A DNA stretch of 64,000 bases from an uncultured Gammaproteobacteria bacterium (GCA_913060495.1 CAJXRP010000010.1:60279-124278); one strand, 5' to 3'. Positions 18,033 to 28,093 are shown, counted from the stretch's first letter. Numbers and translations are program-made. The notes: generated by a model from the letters alone, not told the origin.

Positions 18033-20576
18033 ATGTCAAAAACCCCAAAATCTACAGATCCCCACGCGAAGCGTGAGGCTGAAAACTACGCCAATCCCAT
18101 TCCCAGCCGGGAATTTATTATTGAACTGTTAGAACAGATCGGTGAGCCTATCGCTCATCTGCCACTCTGTGAGCAGATGAAATTAACCGACGAGGAGCAG
18201 ATCGAAGCGCTGCGTCGGCGACTGATCGCGATGAGTCGCGATGGTCAGATCATCAGCAATCGACGAGGCCTGTTTGGGCTGCCTGCGCACATGGACCTGA
18301 TCAAGGGTCGTATTCAGGGTCACAAAGACGGTTATGGATTCTTCATTCCCGATGATGGCTCCGGGGACATGTTCCTCGGCACGCGGGAGATGGAGAAATT
18401 ATTCGATGGCGATGAGGTGCTGGCACGACACTCCGGCTTCGACAACCGTGGCCGACGCGAAGGCATGGTCTTCGAGATACTTAAGCGCCGCTTCGAGCAG
18501 ATCGTTGGTCGCTACTACAGTGAAGATGGCTTTGGCATTTTGGTGCCCGACAGCAAGCGAGTGAGCCACGAGATTTTGATTCCTGATCAACACGCAGGCA
18601 ATGCCGAAGATGGTCAGTTTGTCGTCGCAGAGATTACCGAATACCCCAGCCGCAGACGCAAGGCGGTCGCTAAGATTGTTGAAATTCTAGGCGATAGCAC
18701 TACTCCTGGTCTGGAGATTGAAGTTGCCGTGCGCAGCCACGACATACCGCATATCTGGCCTGCCGCAGTAGAGAAAGAAACTAAGCGCTTCTCTGAAGAG
18801 GTCAGTGAGTCAGACCTTCAGGGGCGTGCAGATTTACGTGATATTCCCTTCGTTACAATCGATGGTGAAGATGCAAAAGATTTTGATGATGCGGTGTATG
18901 CGCGTCGGCATAAAAAAGGCGGCTGGACACTCTTCGTTGCGATCGCCGATGTCTCTCACTATGTAACAATCGGCAGCGCGCTGGACGAAGAGGCTATCGT
19001 CCGTGCAACGTCTGTTTATTTCCCTGGGCACGTGATTCCCATGTTGCCGGAGAAACTTTCCAATGGTTTGTGCTCACTAAAGCCCAAAGTCGACAGGTTG
19101 ACGATGGTCTGCGAGATGGAGATCTCTGCAACTGGCGAGATGACCGACTACAGTTTCTATGAGGCCGTCATCCATTCCCATGCGCGCATGACTTACAACG
19201 AAGTTTCCGACATCGTCGAGCCTGCAGAGAGCGATGCTCAGAAGAGTATACAGGCAACTATTAGAAAGCGTCATGAGTCCCTTATTGAAGATTTTGAGAA
19301 TTTGTATTCTCTCTTTCATGCGCTGAAAGCTGTGAGAGATAGTGGCGGCGCCATGGATTTCGATACGACGGAAACGCGTATCGTTTTCGGTGAAGATAGA
19401 AAAATCCGAGAGATCGTGCCAGTGTTTCGCAACGATGCGCACCGACTGATCGAAGAATGCATGCTATGCGCGAACGTAGCTGCGGCGCGGCTATTAGAAG
19501 ATTCTAAGCTGCCCGCTCTGTATCGTGTACACGAAGGCCCGAACCCAGACAAGCTCGAAAATCTGCGCATGTTTTTGAAGGAGCTGGACCTGCATCTGCC
19601 TGGTGGAGACAAGCCAGAACCTGCGGACTACCAGTATGTGTTGAAGCAGATGGCAGGTCGGCCCGATCGAATATTGTTACAGACGATGTTGATTCGCTCC
19701 TTAATGCAGGCGGTCTATCAGCCGGAAAATTTAGGGCATTTTGGCTTGGGCTACGATGCCTACGCGCATTTCACGTCACCTATTCGCCGTTACCCAGACT
19801 TGTTGGTGCATCGCGCTATCCGTTACCTAGTTCGTAACAAGCCGGGTGCTCACGTTAAGAAGCAACCAGGCGCTGCAGATCTTGCGAAGAAAGCAATCTA
19901 CCCATTCGACTTAAAGCAGATGGTCGAGTTAGGTGAAATCTGTTCCACTTCCGAGCGTCGCGCCGATGCGGCGAGCTACAGTGTCATCGACGCGCTCAAG
20001 TGTGAATACATGCAGGATCGAGTGGGGGACGAGTTCATAGGTACCGTTACTTCAGTGACGAGTTTTGGTTTGTTTGTTGAACTGAATGAGATTTACGTCG
20101 AGGGCTTGGTGCACATCAGCGAGCTGAGTAACGACTACTATCACTTCGACCCCGTACATCATTGTCTGACCGGCGAGCGCAGCCAGAAGGCTTACCGTTT
20201 AGGTGACAGTGTTGAAGTCAAAGTTGTGCGTGTTGATCTGAATGATAAGAAGATCGATCTGCAGATGATTGGTTTGAAGCAATCGGCGAAAAAATTCGGC
20301 AAAGCTAAGGCGAAAAAACCTAGCGCTGGAAAACCGCAGTCGAAGAAAGAAAAACACGCCAAGAAAAACATCGATTCCCCAAAGAAACGAAAGCCCTCTA
20401 AGAAATTAAAGCACAAGAAACGGCAGGCAAATTCGGAGTCTGGTTCTAAGGCAGGAAAGGGATCAGCGACGGCGACAAAGGCTCCTGGAAAGAAGGCTGG
20501 CGCTGTGTCAGGGAAGCCCAAAAAGAAACCCTCGGCGAAGCGTAGGAAAAAGCCGAATGCTAAGCCTCGAGATTAA
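18033..20576 (+). CDS. rnr: Ribonuclease R
   Basis: RNase R is a processive 3'-5' exoribonuclease that degrades structured RNA and acts in rRNA/tRNA quality control. The 847 residues contain a winged-helix start (PIPSREFIIELLEQIGEP), cold-shock domains, and the RNB catalytic domain with DAKDFDDAVYARR (Mg2+-binding Asp cluster, near residue 285) and SPIRRYPDLLVHRAI. An S1 domain follows (about 665-750, FIGTVTSVTSFGLFVEL). The last 95 residues are a Lys/Pro/Ala-rich basic tail, longer than that of E. coli. It is followed by rlmB, 34 bases on, as in E. coli. Confidence 0.97.
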   Translation: MSKTPKSTDPHAKREAENYANPIPSREFIIELLEQIGEPIAHLPLCEQMKLTDEEQIEALRRRLIAMSRDGQIISNRRGLFGLPAHMDLIKGRIQGHKDGYGFFIPDDGSGDMFLGTREMEKLFDGDEVLARHSGFDNRGRREGMVFEILKRRFEQIVGRYYSEDGFGILVPDSKRVSHEILIPDQHAGNAEDGQFVVAEITEYPSRRRKAVAKIVEILGDSTTPGLEIEVAVRSHDIPHIWPAAVEKETKRFSEEVSESDLQGRADLRDIPFVTIDGEDAKDFDDAVYARRHKKGGWTLFVAIADVSHYVTIGSALDEEAIVRATSVYFPGHVIPMLPEKLSNGLCSLKPKVDRLTMVCEMEISATGEMTDYSFYEAVIHSHARMTYNEVSDIVEPAESDAQKSIQATIRKRHESLIEDFENLYSLFHALKAVRDSGGAMDFDTTETRIVFGEDRKIREIVPVFRNDAHRLIEECMLCANVAAARLLEDSKLPALYRVHEGPNPDKLENLRMFLKELDLHLPGGDKPEPADYQYVLKQMAGRPDRILLQTMLIRSLMQAVYQPENLGHFGLGYDAYAHFTSPIRRYPDLLVHRAIRYLVRNKPGAHVKKQPGAADLAKKAIYPFDLKQMVELGEICSTSERRADAASYSVIDALKCEYMQDRVGDEFIGTVTSVTSFGLFVELNEIYVEGLVHISELSNDYYHFDPVHHCLTGERSQKAYRLGDSVEVKVVRVDLNDKKIDLQMIGLKQSAKKFGKAKAKKPSAGKPQSKKEKHAKKNIDSPKKRKPSKKLKHKKRQANSESGSKAGKGSATATKAPGKKAGAVSGKPKKKPSAKRRKKPNAKPRD

Positions 20577-20610
20577 CTTCCGATCTAAATAGAAAGCAAC
20601 GACGATCATC

Positions 20611-21375
20611 ATGAAGAACAAGCAAGACAATCAAGAAAAAGTCATCGGCATGCATGCGGTCTCCGAGCTACTCGCTCAGCGGCCCGGCTCAGTGAGGCGC
20701 TTGATATTCCAGGTCGGCAGAAACGACAAGCGCATCAATGAGATTCGAGAGCTAGCAGCTGCTGCGAACGTCACAGTAGAAGAGCTGGCTAAGGAAGCCT
20801 TCGAACGGGAGTTCGACGGCGTGCATCAGGGGGTCGCTGCTGTCGCGGAATTTGAAAACAGCACGCTTTCAGAAAAGAGTTTGTTTGAGTTGCTGAGCAA
20901 TCTAGACCATCCGCCTTTATTGCTCATACTGGATGGTGTGACCGATCCGCATAATTTAGGTGCCTGTTTGCGCAGCGCGGATGCCGCAGGTGTCGATGCT
21001 GTGATCATTCCCAAAGACAAATCCGTGGGCTTGAACGCTACGGTGCGCAAGGTGGCCTGTGGGGCCGCTGAGACGGTCAATCTCGCCGCGGTGACCAACC
21101 TAGCTCGTTGTCTGGATAAGCTGAAGGAAGAGGGCATCTGGCTCGTAGGTGCGGCAGATCAAGCGGATAGCTCCTTATATGATCAAGACCTAGATGGACC
21201 AATAGCACTGGTCATGGGCTCTGAAGGCAGTGGCCTGCGACGCCTGACCAAGGAAAGCTGTGATTTCTTGGTATCCATACCCATGGCCGGAGCCCTAAGC
21301 AGCCTGAATGTCTCCGTGGCTACCGGTGTCTGCCTGTATGAAGCCCGCAGGCAGAGGATTGGCAGCAAGAATTAG
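20611..21375 (+). CDS. rlmB: 23S rRNA 2'-O-methyltransferase RlmB
   Basis: This SpoU/TrmH-family enzyme methylates the ribose of G2251 (E. coli numbering) in 23S rRNA. The 254 residues have an N-terminal L30e-like substrate-binding domain (IGMHAVSELLAQRPGSVRRL). The knotted methyltransferase domain has motif 1 LDGVTDPHNLGACLRSADAAGVD, motif 2 LVMGSEGSGLRRL and motif 3 SIPMAGALSSLNVSVATGVCLYE. It is co-directional with rnr. Confidence 0.96.
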   Translation: MKNKQDNQEKVIGMHAVSELLAQRPGSVRRLIFQVGRNDKRINEIRELAAAANVTVEELAKEAFEREFDGVHQGVAAVAEFENSTLSEKSLFELLSNLDHPPLLLILDGVTDPHNLGACLRSADAAGVDAVIIPKDKSVGLNATVRKVACGAAETVNLAAVTNLARCLDKLKEEGIWLVGAADQADSSLYDQDLDGPIALVMGSEGSGLRRLTKESCDFLVSIPMAGALSSLNVSVATGVCLYEARRQRIGSKN

Positions 21376-21396
21376 GCAAACTTAGGTGGCGTGTGG

Positions 21397-21423
21397 ATAA
21401 ATAGGCAAAAACAGCCTATTTAT
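21397..21423 (+). terminator. Hairpin between rlmB and rpsF, possible weak terminator
   Basis: A perfect 10-bp stem ATAAATAGGC/GCCTATTTAT with a 7-nt A-rich loop lies 22 bases after rlmB. It lacks a T-run. A second small hairpin, GCGGGA-CTAT-TCCCGT, is in the rpsF leader near 21503-21518. The leader may also contain the S6:S18 autoregulatory structure, but I could not confirm it. Confidence 0.4.
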
Positions 21424-21588
21424 AGTGATTTGCTCCGTCTAACCATGAGTAAAGCTTGCATCCAACACCTTAAATCCCTAGAATTCCCCCTCTTTTTTAT
21501 CTGCGGGACTATTCCCGTAGCTACATAACTCCTTGTCTTACCGCGCACAGCAGTGTTTGTGGGAGGCATTAACCCAGAAGGAGTCTCT

Positions 21589-22110
21589 ATGAGACACTAT
21601 GAAGTCGTATTCTTGGTGCATCCCGACCAGTCAGAACAGGTCCCAGGGATGATCGAGCGCTATACTCAGTTGATGAATGACAGCGGTGGTCAGATCCACC
21701 GATTGGAAGACTGGGGCAGACGCCAACTCGCCTACCCAATAAATAAGATCCACAAAGCACACTACGTACTCTTGAACATCGAGTGCAACGGCGAAGCTTT
21801 GGAAGAACTTACTACTCTATTTCGCTTCAATGACGCGGTTATCCGTAACCTAGTCATTAAGGCTAAAGCGCCTGTAACTGAAGAATCTTTGATTCTGAAG
21901 GGCGAGCGCGAAGGCAAAGAGCGCAAGCAACGTGCCGAGCAGAAGCGCAAGATGGAAGATGACGCAGCCGCAGCGTCCGCAGCAAAAGCAGCAGCAGCGA
22001 AAGCAGCTGAAGAAGCTGCCGCAGCAGATGCTCCAGCTACGGAAGCCGCTCCAGAAGCACCAGCCGAAGAAGCCGCTGCACCTGAAGCTGAAGAAGAGAA
22101 GCAGGACTAA
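21589..22110 (+). CDS. rpsF: 30S ribosomal protein bS6, with extended acidic Ala-rich tail
   Basis: bS6 binds S18 in the platform of the 30S subunit. The start is the ATG after AAGGAG (5-base spacing), giving [21 protein letters not shown]; a longer in-frame ATG at 21553 adds 12 non-family residues. The 173 residues include [26 protein letters not shown]. The last 60-70 residues are a Lys/Arg then Ala/Glu/Pro low-complexity tail, so the protein is longer than the 131-135 residues of E. coli. It heads the rpsF-rpsR-DUF2232-rplI operon. Confidence 0.96.
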   Translation: MRHYEVVFLVHPDQSEQVPGMIERYTQLMNDSGGQIHRLEDWGRRQLAYPINKIHKAHYVLLNIECNGEALEELTTLFRFNDAVIRNLVIKAKAPVTEESLILKGEREGKERKQRAEQKRKMEDDAAAASAAKAAAAKAAEEAAAADAPATEAAPEAPAEEAAAPEAEEEKQD

Positions 22111-22172
22111 GTCACTGCAACTTCCAAACCATTTTCTAGAAAGAATAGAGATAGATAGACAGGATAAAAATT

Positions 22173-22403
22173 ATGGCTCGTTATTTTCGACGACGTAAAT
22201 TCTGCAAATTTACTGCAGAAGGCACAGTACAGATAGACTACAAAGATCTTGAAACCTTGAAGGCGTATGTTTCTGAGACGGGCAAGATTGTCCCTAGCAG
22301 AATCACTGGCACAAAGGCTCGCTATCAGCGTCAACTCGCTACAGCAATTAAGCGTGCTCGCTACTTGGCGTTGATCCCGTATACGGATAGTCACCAGGTT
22401 TAA
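22173..22403 (+). CDS. rpsR: 30S ribosomal protein bS18
   Basis: The 76 residues match the usual length. The basic start [45 protein letters not shown] and the [19 protein letters not shown] end are diagnostic. It forms the S6:S18 heterodimer with the product of the upstream gene. Confidence 0.98.
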   Translation: MARYFRRRKFCKFTAEGTVQIDYKDLETLKAYVSETGKIVPSRITGTKARYQRQLATAIKRARYLALIPYTDSHQV

Positions 22404-22415
22404 AAGGTTATAACC

Positions 22416-23243
22416 ATGCGCGGCCTTGCTGAATTCGTAATGAAGGGACGCAAGCAGGCCATAATGGCAGTACTGCTGTTAGGCCTGATACCGCTCGTAA
22501 ATTTTCTAAGTCCTGTAGTTGTTGGCTTAGTCGTATTACGTAAGGGCTTAACCGAGGCCACGCAGGTTTTGGTTTGGGCCATTCTTCCGATAGGAGGGTG
22601 GGCCTTAGCAGGCGATCCGGTTCCCCTGATTATGTTGTTGGGAATCACCGGGTTGGCAGGACTACTGAGAGCATCAGAGTCTTGGGAGTTCACCCTGCTA
22701 GCTGCAATCGCCGTTGGCCTTTGCGTAGAGATATATTTGCGTTTGCAACCAGCAGTGTTGGATTTGATCTTTCTTCAGATGCAGCCCTACTTCGATGCAA
22801 ACGGCATTCAAGGCGAGCAACTGGATTCGCTGAGAAATGTTATGACCAGCTTTATGGGCGCGGTCTATATGTTCCTCTCCATAGTCCTGCTTATGCTGTC
22901 TCGCTGGATGCAGGCTACTTTGTACAATCCCGGTGGATTTCAGAAAGAATTCCATGGACTTCGGGTAGAACAGAAAGTGGCACTGCTCCTGGTCGGCGCA
23001 ATGATGCTGGCAAATTTTGAAATACTCGTCCCACAGAGTTGGATGTTGTATTTGGTTTTACCGCTGATGTTCTCCGGGCTTGCCCTAATACATGCGGTGG
23101 TGGCGGCGAAGAAGTTATCGAGCCTCTGGTTAGCTGTGTTGTATGCGCTAATCGTGTTGCCCCTAATAGCGAATATGGTCGTGCTGCTTGCACTGCTAGA
23201 TAGCTGGTACGATTTTAGAACGCGTCTGCAAAAGCAGACCTAA
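22416..23243 (+). CDS. DUF2232-type polytopic membrane protein
   Basis: The 275-residue protein has about seven to eight hydrophobic helices. Its start RGLAEFVMKGRKQAIMAVLLLGLIPLVNFLSPVVVGLVVLRKG is shared with the YybS-like DUF2232 proteins found between rpsR and rplI in gammaproteobacteria. It starts 12 bases after rpsR. The biochemical role is not known. The location in a ribosomal protein operon is conserved, which suggests a growth-coupled envelope role by inference only. Confidence 0.82.
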   Translation: MRGLAEFVMKGRKQAIMAVLLLGLIPLVNFLSPVVVGLVVLRKGLTEATQVLVWAILPIGGWALAGDPVPLIMLLGITGLAGLLRASESWEFTLLAAIAVGLCVEIYLRLQPAVLDLIFLQMQPYFDANGIQGEQLDSLRNVMTSFMGAVYMFLSIVLLMLSRWMQATLYNPGGFQKEFHGLRVEQKVALLLVGAMMLANFEILVPQSWMLYLVLPLMFSGLALIHAVVAAKKLSSLWLAVLYALIVLPLIANMVVLLALLDSWYDFRTRLQKQT

Positions 23244-23300
23244 ACAGAATGAAGCATTGGCAGTCACTGCCAGAAAAGAATTAGAGATGAGGAAGAACCA

Positions 23301-23861
23301 ATGAACGTTATCTTGCTTGAGAAAATGGCAAACCTGGGTGAAATCGGCGATACCGCTACTGTTAAATCCGGCTTTGCACGTAACTTTTTGTTCCCGAAAG
23401 GAAAGGCGATTCCTGCGTCGAAGCAGAATTTAGCTGACTTTGAAGGTCGTAGAGCTGAGCTAATGGCTGCTCACGATGCGAACGTAGGCGCGGCGCAGAA
23501 GCGTCAGGCTGTCGTTGATGGAGCTGCGCTTAGCATGCAGGTTAATGCGAGTGACGAAGGCAAGCTCTTCGGCTCTGTCGGTACTGCGAATATTGCGGAT
23601 GCTTTGAACGCGCAATGCGGTTCCGATATCGTTAAGGCAGAAGTATCCTTGCCAAACGGTGTTATCCGTGAGTTGGGCAACTTCGAAGTGGTATTGAATC
23701 TTGGCTACGAAGTTACAGCGACTATCACTCTTGCAGTTCAGGGTCTTGATGCCGTCGCAGGCATCAGCGCAGACGGCAGTATGATCGAAGAGATCGAACA
23801 GGCCGAAGCTGCTGAAGAGGCTGCAGCTGAGCAAGCTGAAGAAGAGACAAAGGAAGACTAA
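23301..23861 (+). CDS. rplI: 50S ribosomal protein bL9, with acidic C-terminal extension
   Basis: bL9 binds near the L1 stalk base and limits frameshifting. The N-terminal domain MNVILLEKMANLGEIGDTATVKSGFARNFLFPKGKA is standard, as are EGKLFGSVGT and VSLPNGVIRELGNFEV. Usual length is about 149; this one has 186. The extra 35 residues are Ala/Glu-rich (EEIEQAEAAEEAAAEQAEEE), echoing the tail of bS6. A GAGGAAG SD precedes the ATG. A strong terminator follows. Confidence 0.96.
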   Translation: MNVILLEKMANLGEIGDTATVKSGFARNFLFPKGKAIPASKQNLADFEGRRAELMAAHDANVGAAQKRQAVVDGAALSMQVNASDEGKLFGSVGTANIADALNAQCGSDIVKAEVSLPNGVIRELGNFEVVLNLGYEVTATITLAVQGLDAVAGISADGSMIEEIEQAEAAEEAAAEQAEEETKED

Positions 23862-23948
23862 GATTGCCTCAATAGGCATAAGTGCTCGCGCTTATACCTA
23901 AGGTTAGAGGAGTCCGTTCTAGCCCTTGACCAATCTATCTTCATGAAG

Positions 23949-23980
23949 CACCATCTGTTCACTCAGATGGTGTTTTTTTT
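23949..23980 (+). terminator. Rho-independent terminator after rplI
   Basis: Perfect 9-bp stem CACCATCTG/CAGATGGTG, 6-nt loop, then eight T residues. It ends the ribosomal protein operon before dnaB. Confidence 0.93.
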
Positions 23981-24025
23981 CGCCTTCATTCTTAGAACAA
24001 TTCGCAAAACAAATAGAAGCAAAAG

Positions 24026-25432
24026 ATGTCTTTCGATACCCCCCACAACACTCAGAACCGTGATATTAGCAATGTAGCTGCATTGAAAGTGCCTCCTCAT
24101 TCCGTAGATGCGGAGCAGGCTGTACTAGGCGGTCTGATGCTGGATAACACCGAATGGGACAATCTTGCAGATGTTTTGCTTCCTGAGGATTTCTATCGCC
24201 CTGAGCATCAGATCATCTTTCGCGTGATGTCGCAGCAAAGCGAGGATAGGAGCCCTATCGATGTAGTGACATTGGTGGAGTCCCTGAATAGCCTGAACGA
24301 ATTAGAGAGTGCCGGTGGCGTCGAATACTTAGGCGAGTTAACAGACAACGCCAGAGGCACGGCGAATATCCATGCCTACGCCGAAATCATTCGTGAGCGG
24401 GCGATCCTGCGTCGGCTGATAAGTGTCGCGAACGGAATTGCGGATAGCGGTTACAACACCGGAGGCAAGAAAGCTGCTGTAGTCTTAGACGAGGCAGAGC
24501 AACAGGTCTTTAATATTGCGGACGAGCGTCCACAGGATCAGGGCCCGATGCCGATCAATCCCTTGCTCAGCAAGGCCGTGGATAGAATCGATGAGCTTGC
24601 CGGCCTAGATGGCAGTCTCACTGGCCTCTCAACAGGTTTTACTGATCTTGATGAGATGACCTCCGGCTGGCAGAAATCGGACTTGGTGATCGTTGCAGGA
24701 AGACCCTCGATGGGTAAGACGGCATTCGCGATGAACCTAGTTGAGAATGCAGTTCTTAAAACAGACAAGCCAGTATTGGTCTTCAGCTTAGAGATGCCGG
24801 CACAGAGCCTAATATTTCGTATGCTGTCTTCCATTGGCAAGATCGATCAGACGAGACTGCGCTCAGGGCAACTCACCGATGAAGACTGGCCCGGTTTCAA
24901 TAGCGCCGTAGCGAAACTCAAAGACCGCCCACTGTTCATCGACGACGGCGCAGCACTCAGCCCGATGGAGATGCGCGCACGGGCACGCCGAATCGTTCGC
25001 GAGCACGGCAGCCTTGGCATGGTGGTAGTGGACTATCTGCAACTCATGCAGATCAAAGGCTTCGGCGACAATCGCGTTGGCGAGATCTCTGAAATATCTC
25101 GATCACTGAAATTGTTAGCACGTGAGTTTGAGTGTCCGGTAATAGCGCTGTCGCAGCTCAATCGTAGCCTCGAGCAACGACCGAACAAGCGGCCGGTAAT
25201 GTCGGACCTACGTGAATCGGGTGCGATCGAGCAGGACGCAGATATTATTTCCTTTATCTATAGAGACGAAGTTTACAATGAGGACTCGCCGGACAAGGGA
25301 GTTGCAGAAGTGATTATAGGTAAGCATCGTAATGGCCCGATCGGCACCGTAAGACTGAGTTTCATTGGTCAGCACACACGCTTCGAGAACCATGCGCAAC
25401 CGAGGTACGACGATAGCTATACCCATGGATAG
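24026..25432 (+). CDS. dnaB: Replicative DNA helicase DnaB
   Basis: DnaB is the hexameric 5'-3' helicase that unwinds the replication fork. The 468 residues have the N-terminal DnaG-binding domain (PPHSVDAEQAVLGGLMLDN), a linker, and the RecA-like domain with Walker A GRPSMGKTA (about residue 230), Walker B MVVVDYLQLM, ALSQLNRSLEQRPNKRPVMSDLRESGAIEQDAD and KHRNGP. No intein is present. rplI-dnaB-alr is a conserved order. Confidence 0.98.
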   Translation: MSFDTPHNTQNRDISNVAALKVPPHSVDAEQAVLGGLMLDNTEWDNLADVLLPEDFYRPEHQIIFRVMSQQSEDRSPIDVVTLVESLNSLNELESAGGVEYLGELTDNARGTANIHAYAEIIRERAILRRLISVANGIADSGYNTGGKKAAVVLDEAEQQVFNIADERPQDQGPMPINPLLSKAVDRIDELAGLDGSLTGLSTGFTDLDEMTSGWQKSDLVIVAGRPSMGKTAFAMNLVENAVLKTDKPVLVFSLEMPAQSLIFRMLSSIGKIDQTRLRSGQLTDEDWPGFNSAVAKLKDRPLFIDDGAALSPMEMRARARRIVREHGSLGMVVVDYLQLMQIKGFGDNRVGEISEISRSLKLLAREFECPVIALSQLNRSLEQRPNKRPVMSDLRESGAIEQDADIISFIYRDEVYNEDSPDKGVAEVIIGKHRNGPIGTVRLSFIGQHTRFENHAQPRYDDSYTHG

Positions 25433-25458
25433 CCATTCGCCACTGATTCGGATTGATC

Positions 25459-26610
25459 ATGATTGACTCCTCACCTAGAGCTTGGGCAACGATAGACTTA
25501 ACCGCGCTCAAGAAAAACCTCTCACAAGTAAGCAGGCACTGTCCCGAATCCCAAATCGTCCCGGTGATAAAGGCGAATGCCTATGGTCATGGTGTTGAGC
25601 GCGTGGCATTGGCACTGAAGGGGATGCATAGAAAATTTGCAGCCCTTGCTGTGGCGTCTCTTGACGAGGCTATGGAGCTGCGTACCCTCGGTATCTCTAC
25701 CCCAATTCTTCTTCTCTCAGGCTTTCGAAGCCGAGAGGAAATGGATCTGTGCCTCAACCACAAGATTGAGCCTGTGATCCATTCGATGTATCAGTTTGAG
25801 ATAGTCGATAAGTTTTTGCAGACGGAAATCCTTTCGGGAGTTGGCAGAGTTTGGGTGAAATTTAATAGCGGTATGAATCGGCTGGGCCTCGACAAAGAAC
25901 AGGCTCTGCGAGTCTATGCAGACTTGCATCGACACCCTGAGACTGAAGTGGTTCTCATGTCTCATCTTGCCAGTGCCGACGATCTGGAAAATCCAGCAGC
26001 GGTCGAATTCACCCAGCAGCAGATAGCGCGGTTCGACTTACTCAAGCAGCAAATTGCCGACTCGACGCAGGGGCCAGTGCAAGCTAGCCTCGCCGCCTCG
26101 GCGGGTATATTGGAACTTCCACAAACCCATCATCAATTCGTGCGACCGGGGTTCATGCTATATGGCGGATCGCCGTTTGCGAATCGCAGCGCCGAAGAAC
26201 TAGGGCTGTTGCCAGTCATGACCCTGCGCGCAAAGCTCATAGCCATCAACAACGTTGAGGCGGGCGGTACCATCGGTTATGGCGCAACTCACCGTTGTGA
26301 ACAATACACACGGGTTGGAATAGTCTCCATCGGCTATGCAGATGGCTACCCGCGCTCGGCGAAGAATGGTACGCCAGTTCTGATTAATACCACGCAAGGG
26401 CCACGCCGCGCTGGATTACTAGGTCGAGTGTCTATGGACATGATCGCAATAGATTTGACTAGTTTGGATACGGTAAAAATAGGCGATGAAGCCGTGTTAT
26501 GGGGAGACGGACTACCTGCTGATGAAGTGGCCCACTACGCAGATACAATCGCCTACGAATTGTTCTGCAAAGTCACTAAGCGGGTCGATTTTATCTATAC
26601 TGACGAATAA
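25459..26610 (+). CDS. alr: Alanine racemase
   Basis: Alr is a PLP enzyme that makes D-alanine for peptidoglycan. The 383 residues start at ATG 25459 (a TTG six bases earlier is also in frame). Lys in PVIKANAYGHG carries PLP. The catalytic Tyr is in GGTIGYGATHRCE, and VSMDMIAIDL and IGYADGYPR are family blocks. GVGRVWVKFNSGMNRLG lies in the barrel. It lies 26 bases after dnaB, so co-transcription is likely. Confidence 0.96.
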   Translation: MIDSSPRAWATIDLTALKKNLSQVSRHCPESQIVPVIKANAYGHGVERVALALKGMHRKFAALAVASLDEAMELRTLGISTPILLLSGFRSREEMDLCLNHKIEPVIHSMYQFEIVDKFLQTEILSGVGRVWVKFNSGMNRLGLDKEQALRVYADLHRHPETEVVLMSHLASADDLENPAAVEFTQQQIARFDLLKQQIADSTQGPVQASLAASAGILELPQTHHQFVRPGFMLYGGSPFANRSAEELGLLPVMTLRAKLIAINNVEAGGTIGYGATHRCEQYTRVGIVSIGYADGYPRSAKNGTPVLINTTQGPRRAGLLGRVSMDMIAIDLTSLDTVKIGDEAVLWGDGLPADEVAHYADTIAYELFCKVTKRVDFIYTDE

Positions 26611-26681
26611 GCTGAGACGATTTTTTTCGCAAACTCGATTCGCTCGAAACTGAGCAAACCACAAAAAACTGAATACAAAGT

Positions 26682-28061
26682 ATGTCTAAAAACAAAATCG
26701 CATTTGTCTGCACAGACTGTGGCACCGAACACGGCCAATGGCAGGGGCAGTGCGCCTCCTGCAAGGCTTGGAATACTCTATCGCAGATTAATCTCGGCAA
26801 TAACGCGAGTACTTCGCCGGCAACCAAGGCCGACTTTCGCAAGCAGGGTTATTCCGGCGCGAAATCTAATGTGCAGAATCTTTCCGATATAGATCTAGAG
26901 GCACTCCCGCGTTTTAGCAGCACCATCGATGAAATGGATCGCGTTCTTGGTGGCGGCCTAGTGCCAGGCTCGGCTATTCTGATCGGCGGCAATCCGGGTG
27001 CTGGCAAGAGTACGCTGCTACTCCAAATCATGTGTTTGTTAGCAAATTCTGGTAAACCGGCTTTGTATGTCACCGGTGAGGAATCTTTGCAACAGGTTGG
27101 TATGCGCGCGAAGCGTTTGAATCTGCCTGAGAAGAATTTAAAGATGTTGGCCGAGACTAACGTCGAGGAAATCTGTAAGGCGGCGCAAGAACACCAACCG
27201 CAACTGTTAGTCGTGGATTCTATTCAAGTCATGCACAGCGGCGATGTGGCGTCGGCACCGGGCAGCGTCTCGCAGGTGCGAGAGTGCGCAGCCTATCTCA
27301 TTCAATATGCAAAGCAGACCAACACAGTGTTGTTCCTGGTTGGTCACGTGACGAAAGATGGCAATCTTGCAGGCCCCAAAGTGTTGGAGCATATGATCGA
27401 TTGTTTCATCATGTTGGAGGGTGGCAACGACAGCAAGTACCGCATCCTGCGTGGCCAGAAGAATCGCTTCGGCGCGGTCAACGAGCTCGGCGTGTTTGCC
27501 ATGACTGAAACTGGACTCAAAGAAGTTAAGAATCCCTCCGCTATATTTTTGGCGCGAACCGAAGAAGACACCCCCGGCTCGATAGTTATGGTGCTTTGGG
27601 AGGGGACGCGTCCTCTACTAGTTGAGATCCAAGCTCTTGTTGATGGCAGTCAATTGGGTAACCCACGTCGAGTGGCGGTCGGTCTGGAGCAGAACCGTCT
27701 AGCCATGCTGCTAGCGGTGCTCCACCGTCATGGCGGATTGTACATGGCGGATCAGGATGTTTTCGTTAACGTGGTAGGTGGGGTCAAGGTGACAGAGACA
27801 AGCGCTGACCTCGCGTTGTTGCTCGCGATCGTCTCTAGCTTTCAGGATAAATCTCTACCTAAAGATCTAGTTGTATTCGGAGAGATAGGCTTGGCGGGCG
27901 AGATTCGGCCTGTGTCCGGTGGGCAGGAGCGCTTGCAGGAGGCGGCTAAGCACGGCTTTACTCGAGCTATCGTGCCGAAGGCGAACGTGCCGAAGAATAA
28001 GATTCCAGGCATTGAGATAATTGGCGTCAGCAAGATTGCCCAGGCTCTCGAAGCGATCTAG
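26682..28061 (+). CDS. radA: DNA repair protein RadA (Sms)
   Basis: RadA is a DnaB-like branch-migration ATPase in recombination repair. The 459 residues have a C4 zinc finger at the start (CTDCG...CASCKAW), Walker A GGNPGAGKST near residue 105, the family-specific KNRFG motif (RGQKNRFGAVNELGVF), and a C-terminal Lon-like domain with VFVNVVGGVKVTETSADLALLLAIVSS and FGEIGLAGEIRPVSGGQERL. It follows alr by 71 bases. Confidence 0.97.
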   Translation: MSKNKIAFVCTDCGTEHGQWQGQCASCKAWNTLSQINLGNNASTSPATKADFRKQGYSGAKSNVQNLSDIDLEALPRFSSTIDEMDRVLGGGLVPGSAILIGGNPGAGKSTLLLQIMCLLANSGKPALYVTGEESLQQVGMRAKRLNLPEKNLKMLAETNVEEICKAAQEHQPQLLVVDSIQVMHSGDVASAPGSVSQVRECAAYLIQYAKQTNTVLFLVGHVTKDGNLAGPKVLEHMIDCFIMLEGGNDSKYRILRGQKNRFGAVNELGVFAMTETGLKEVKNPSAIFLARTEEDTPGSIVMVLWEGTRPLLVEIQALVDGSQLGNPRRVAVGLEQNRLAMLLAVLHRHGGLYMADQDVFVNVVGGVKVTETSADLALLLAIVSSFQDKSLPKDLVVFGEIGLAGEIRPVSGGQERLQEAAKHGFTRAIVPKANVPKNKIPGIEIIGVSKIAQALEAI

Positions 28062-28093
28062 TATCTCAATTCAATTCCCGGCTCAAACCCCAG

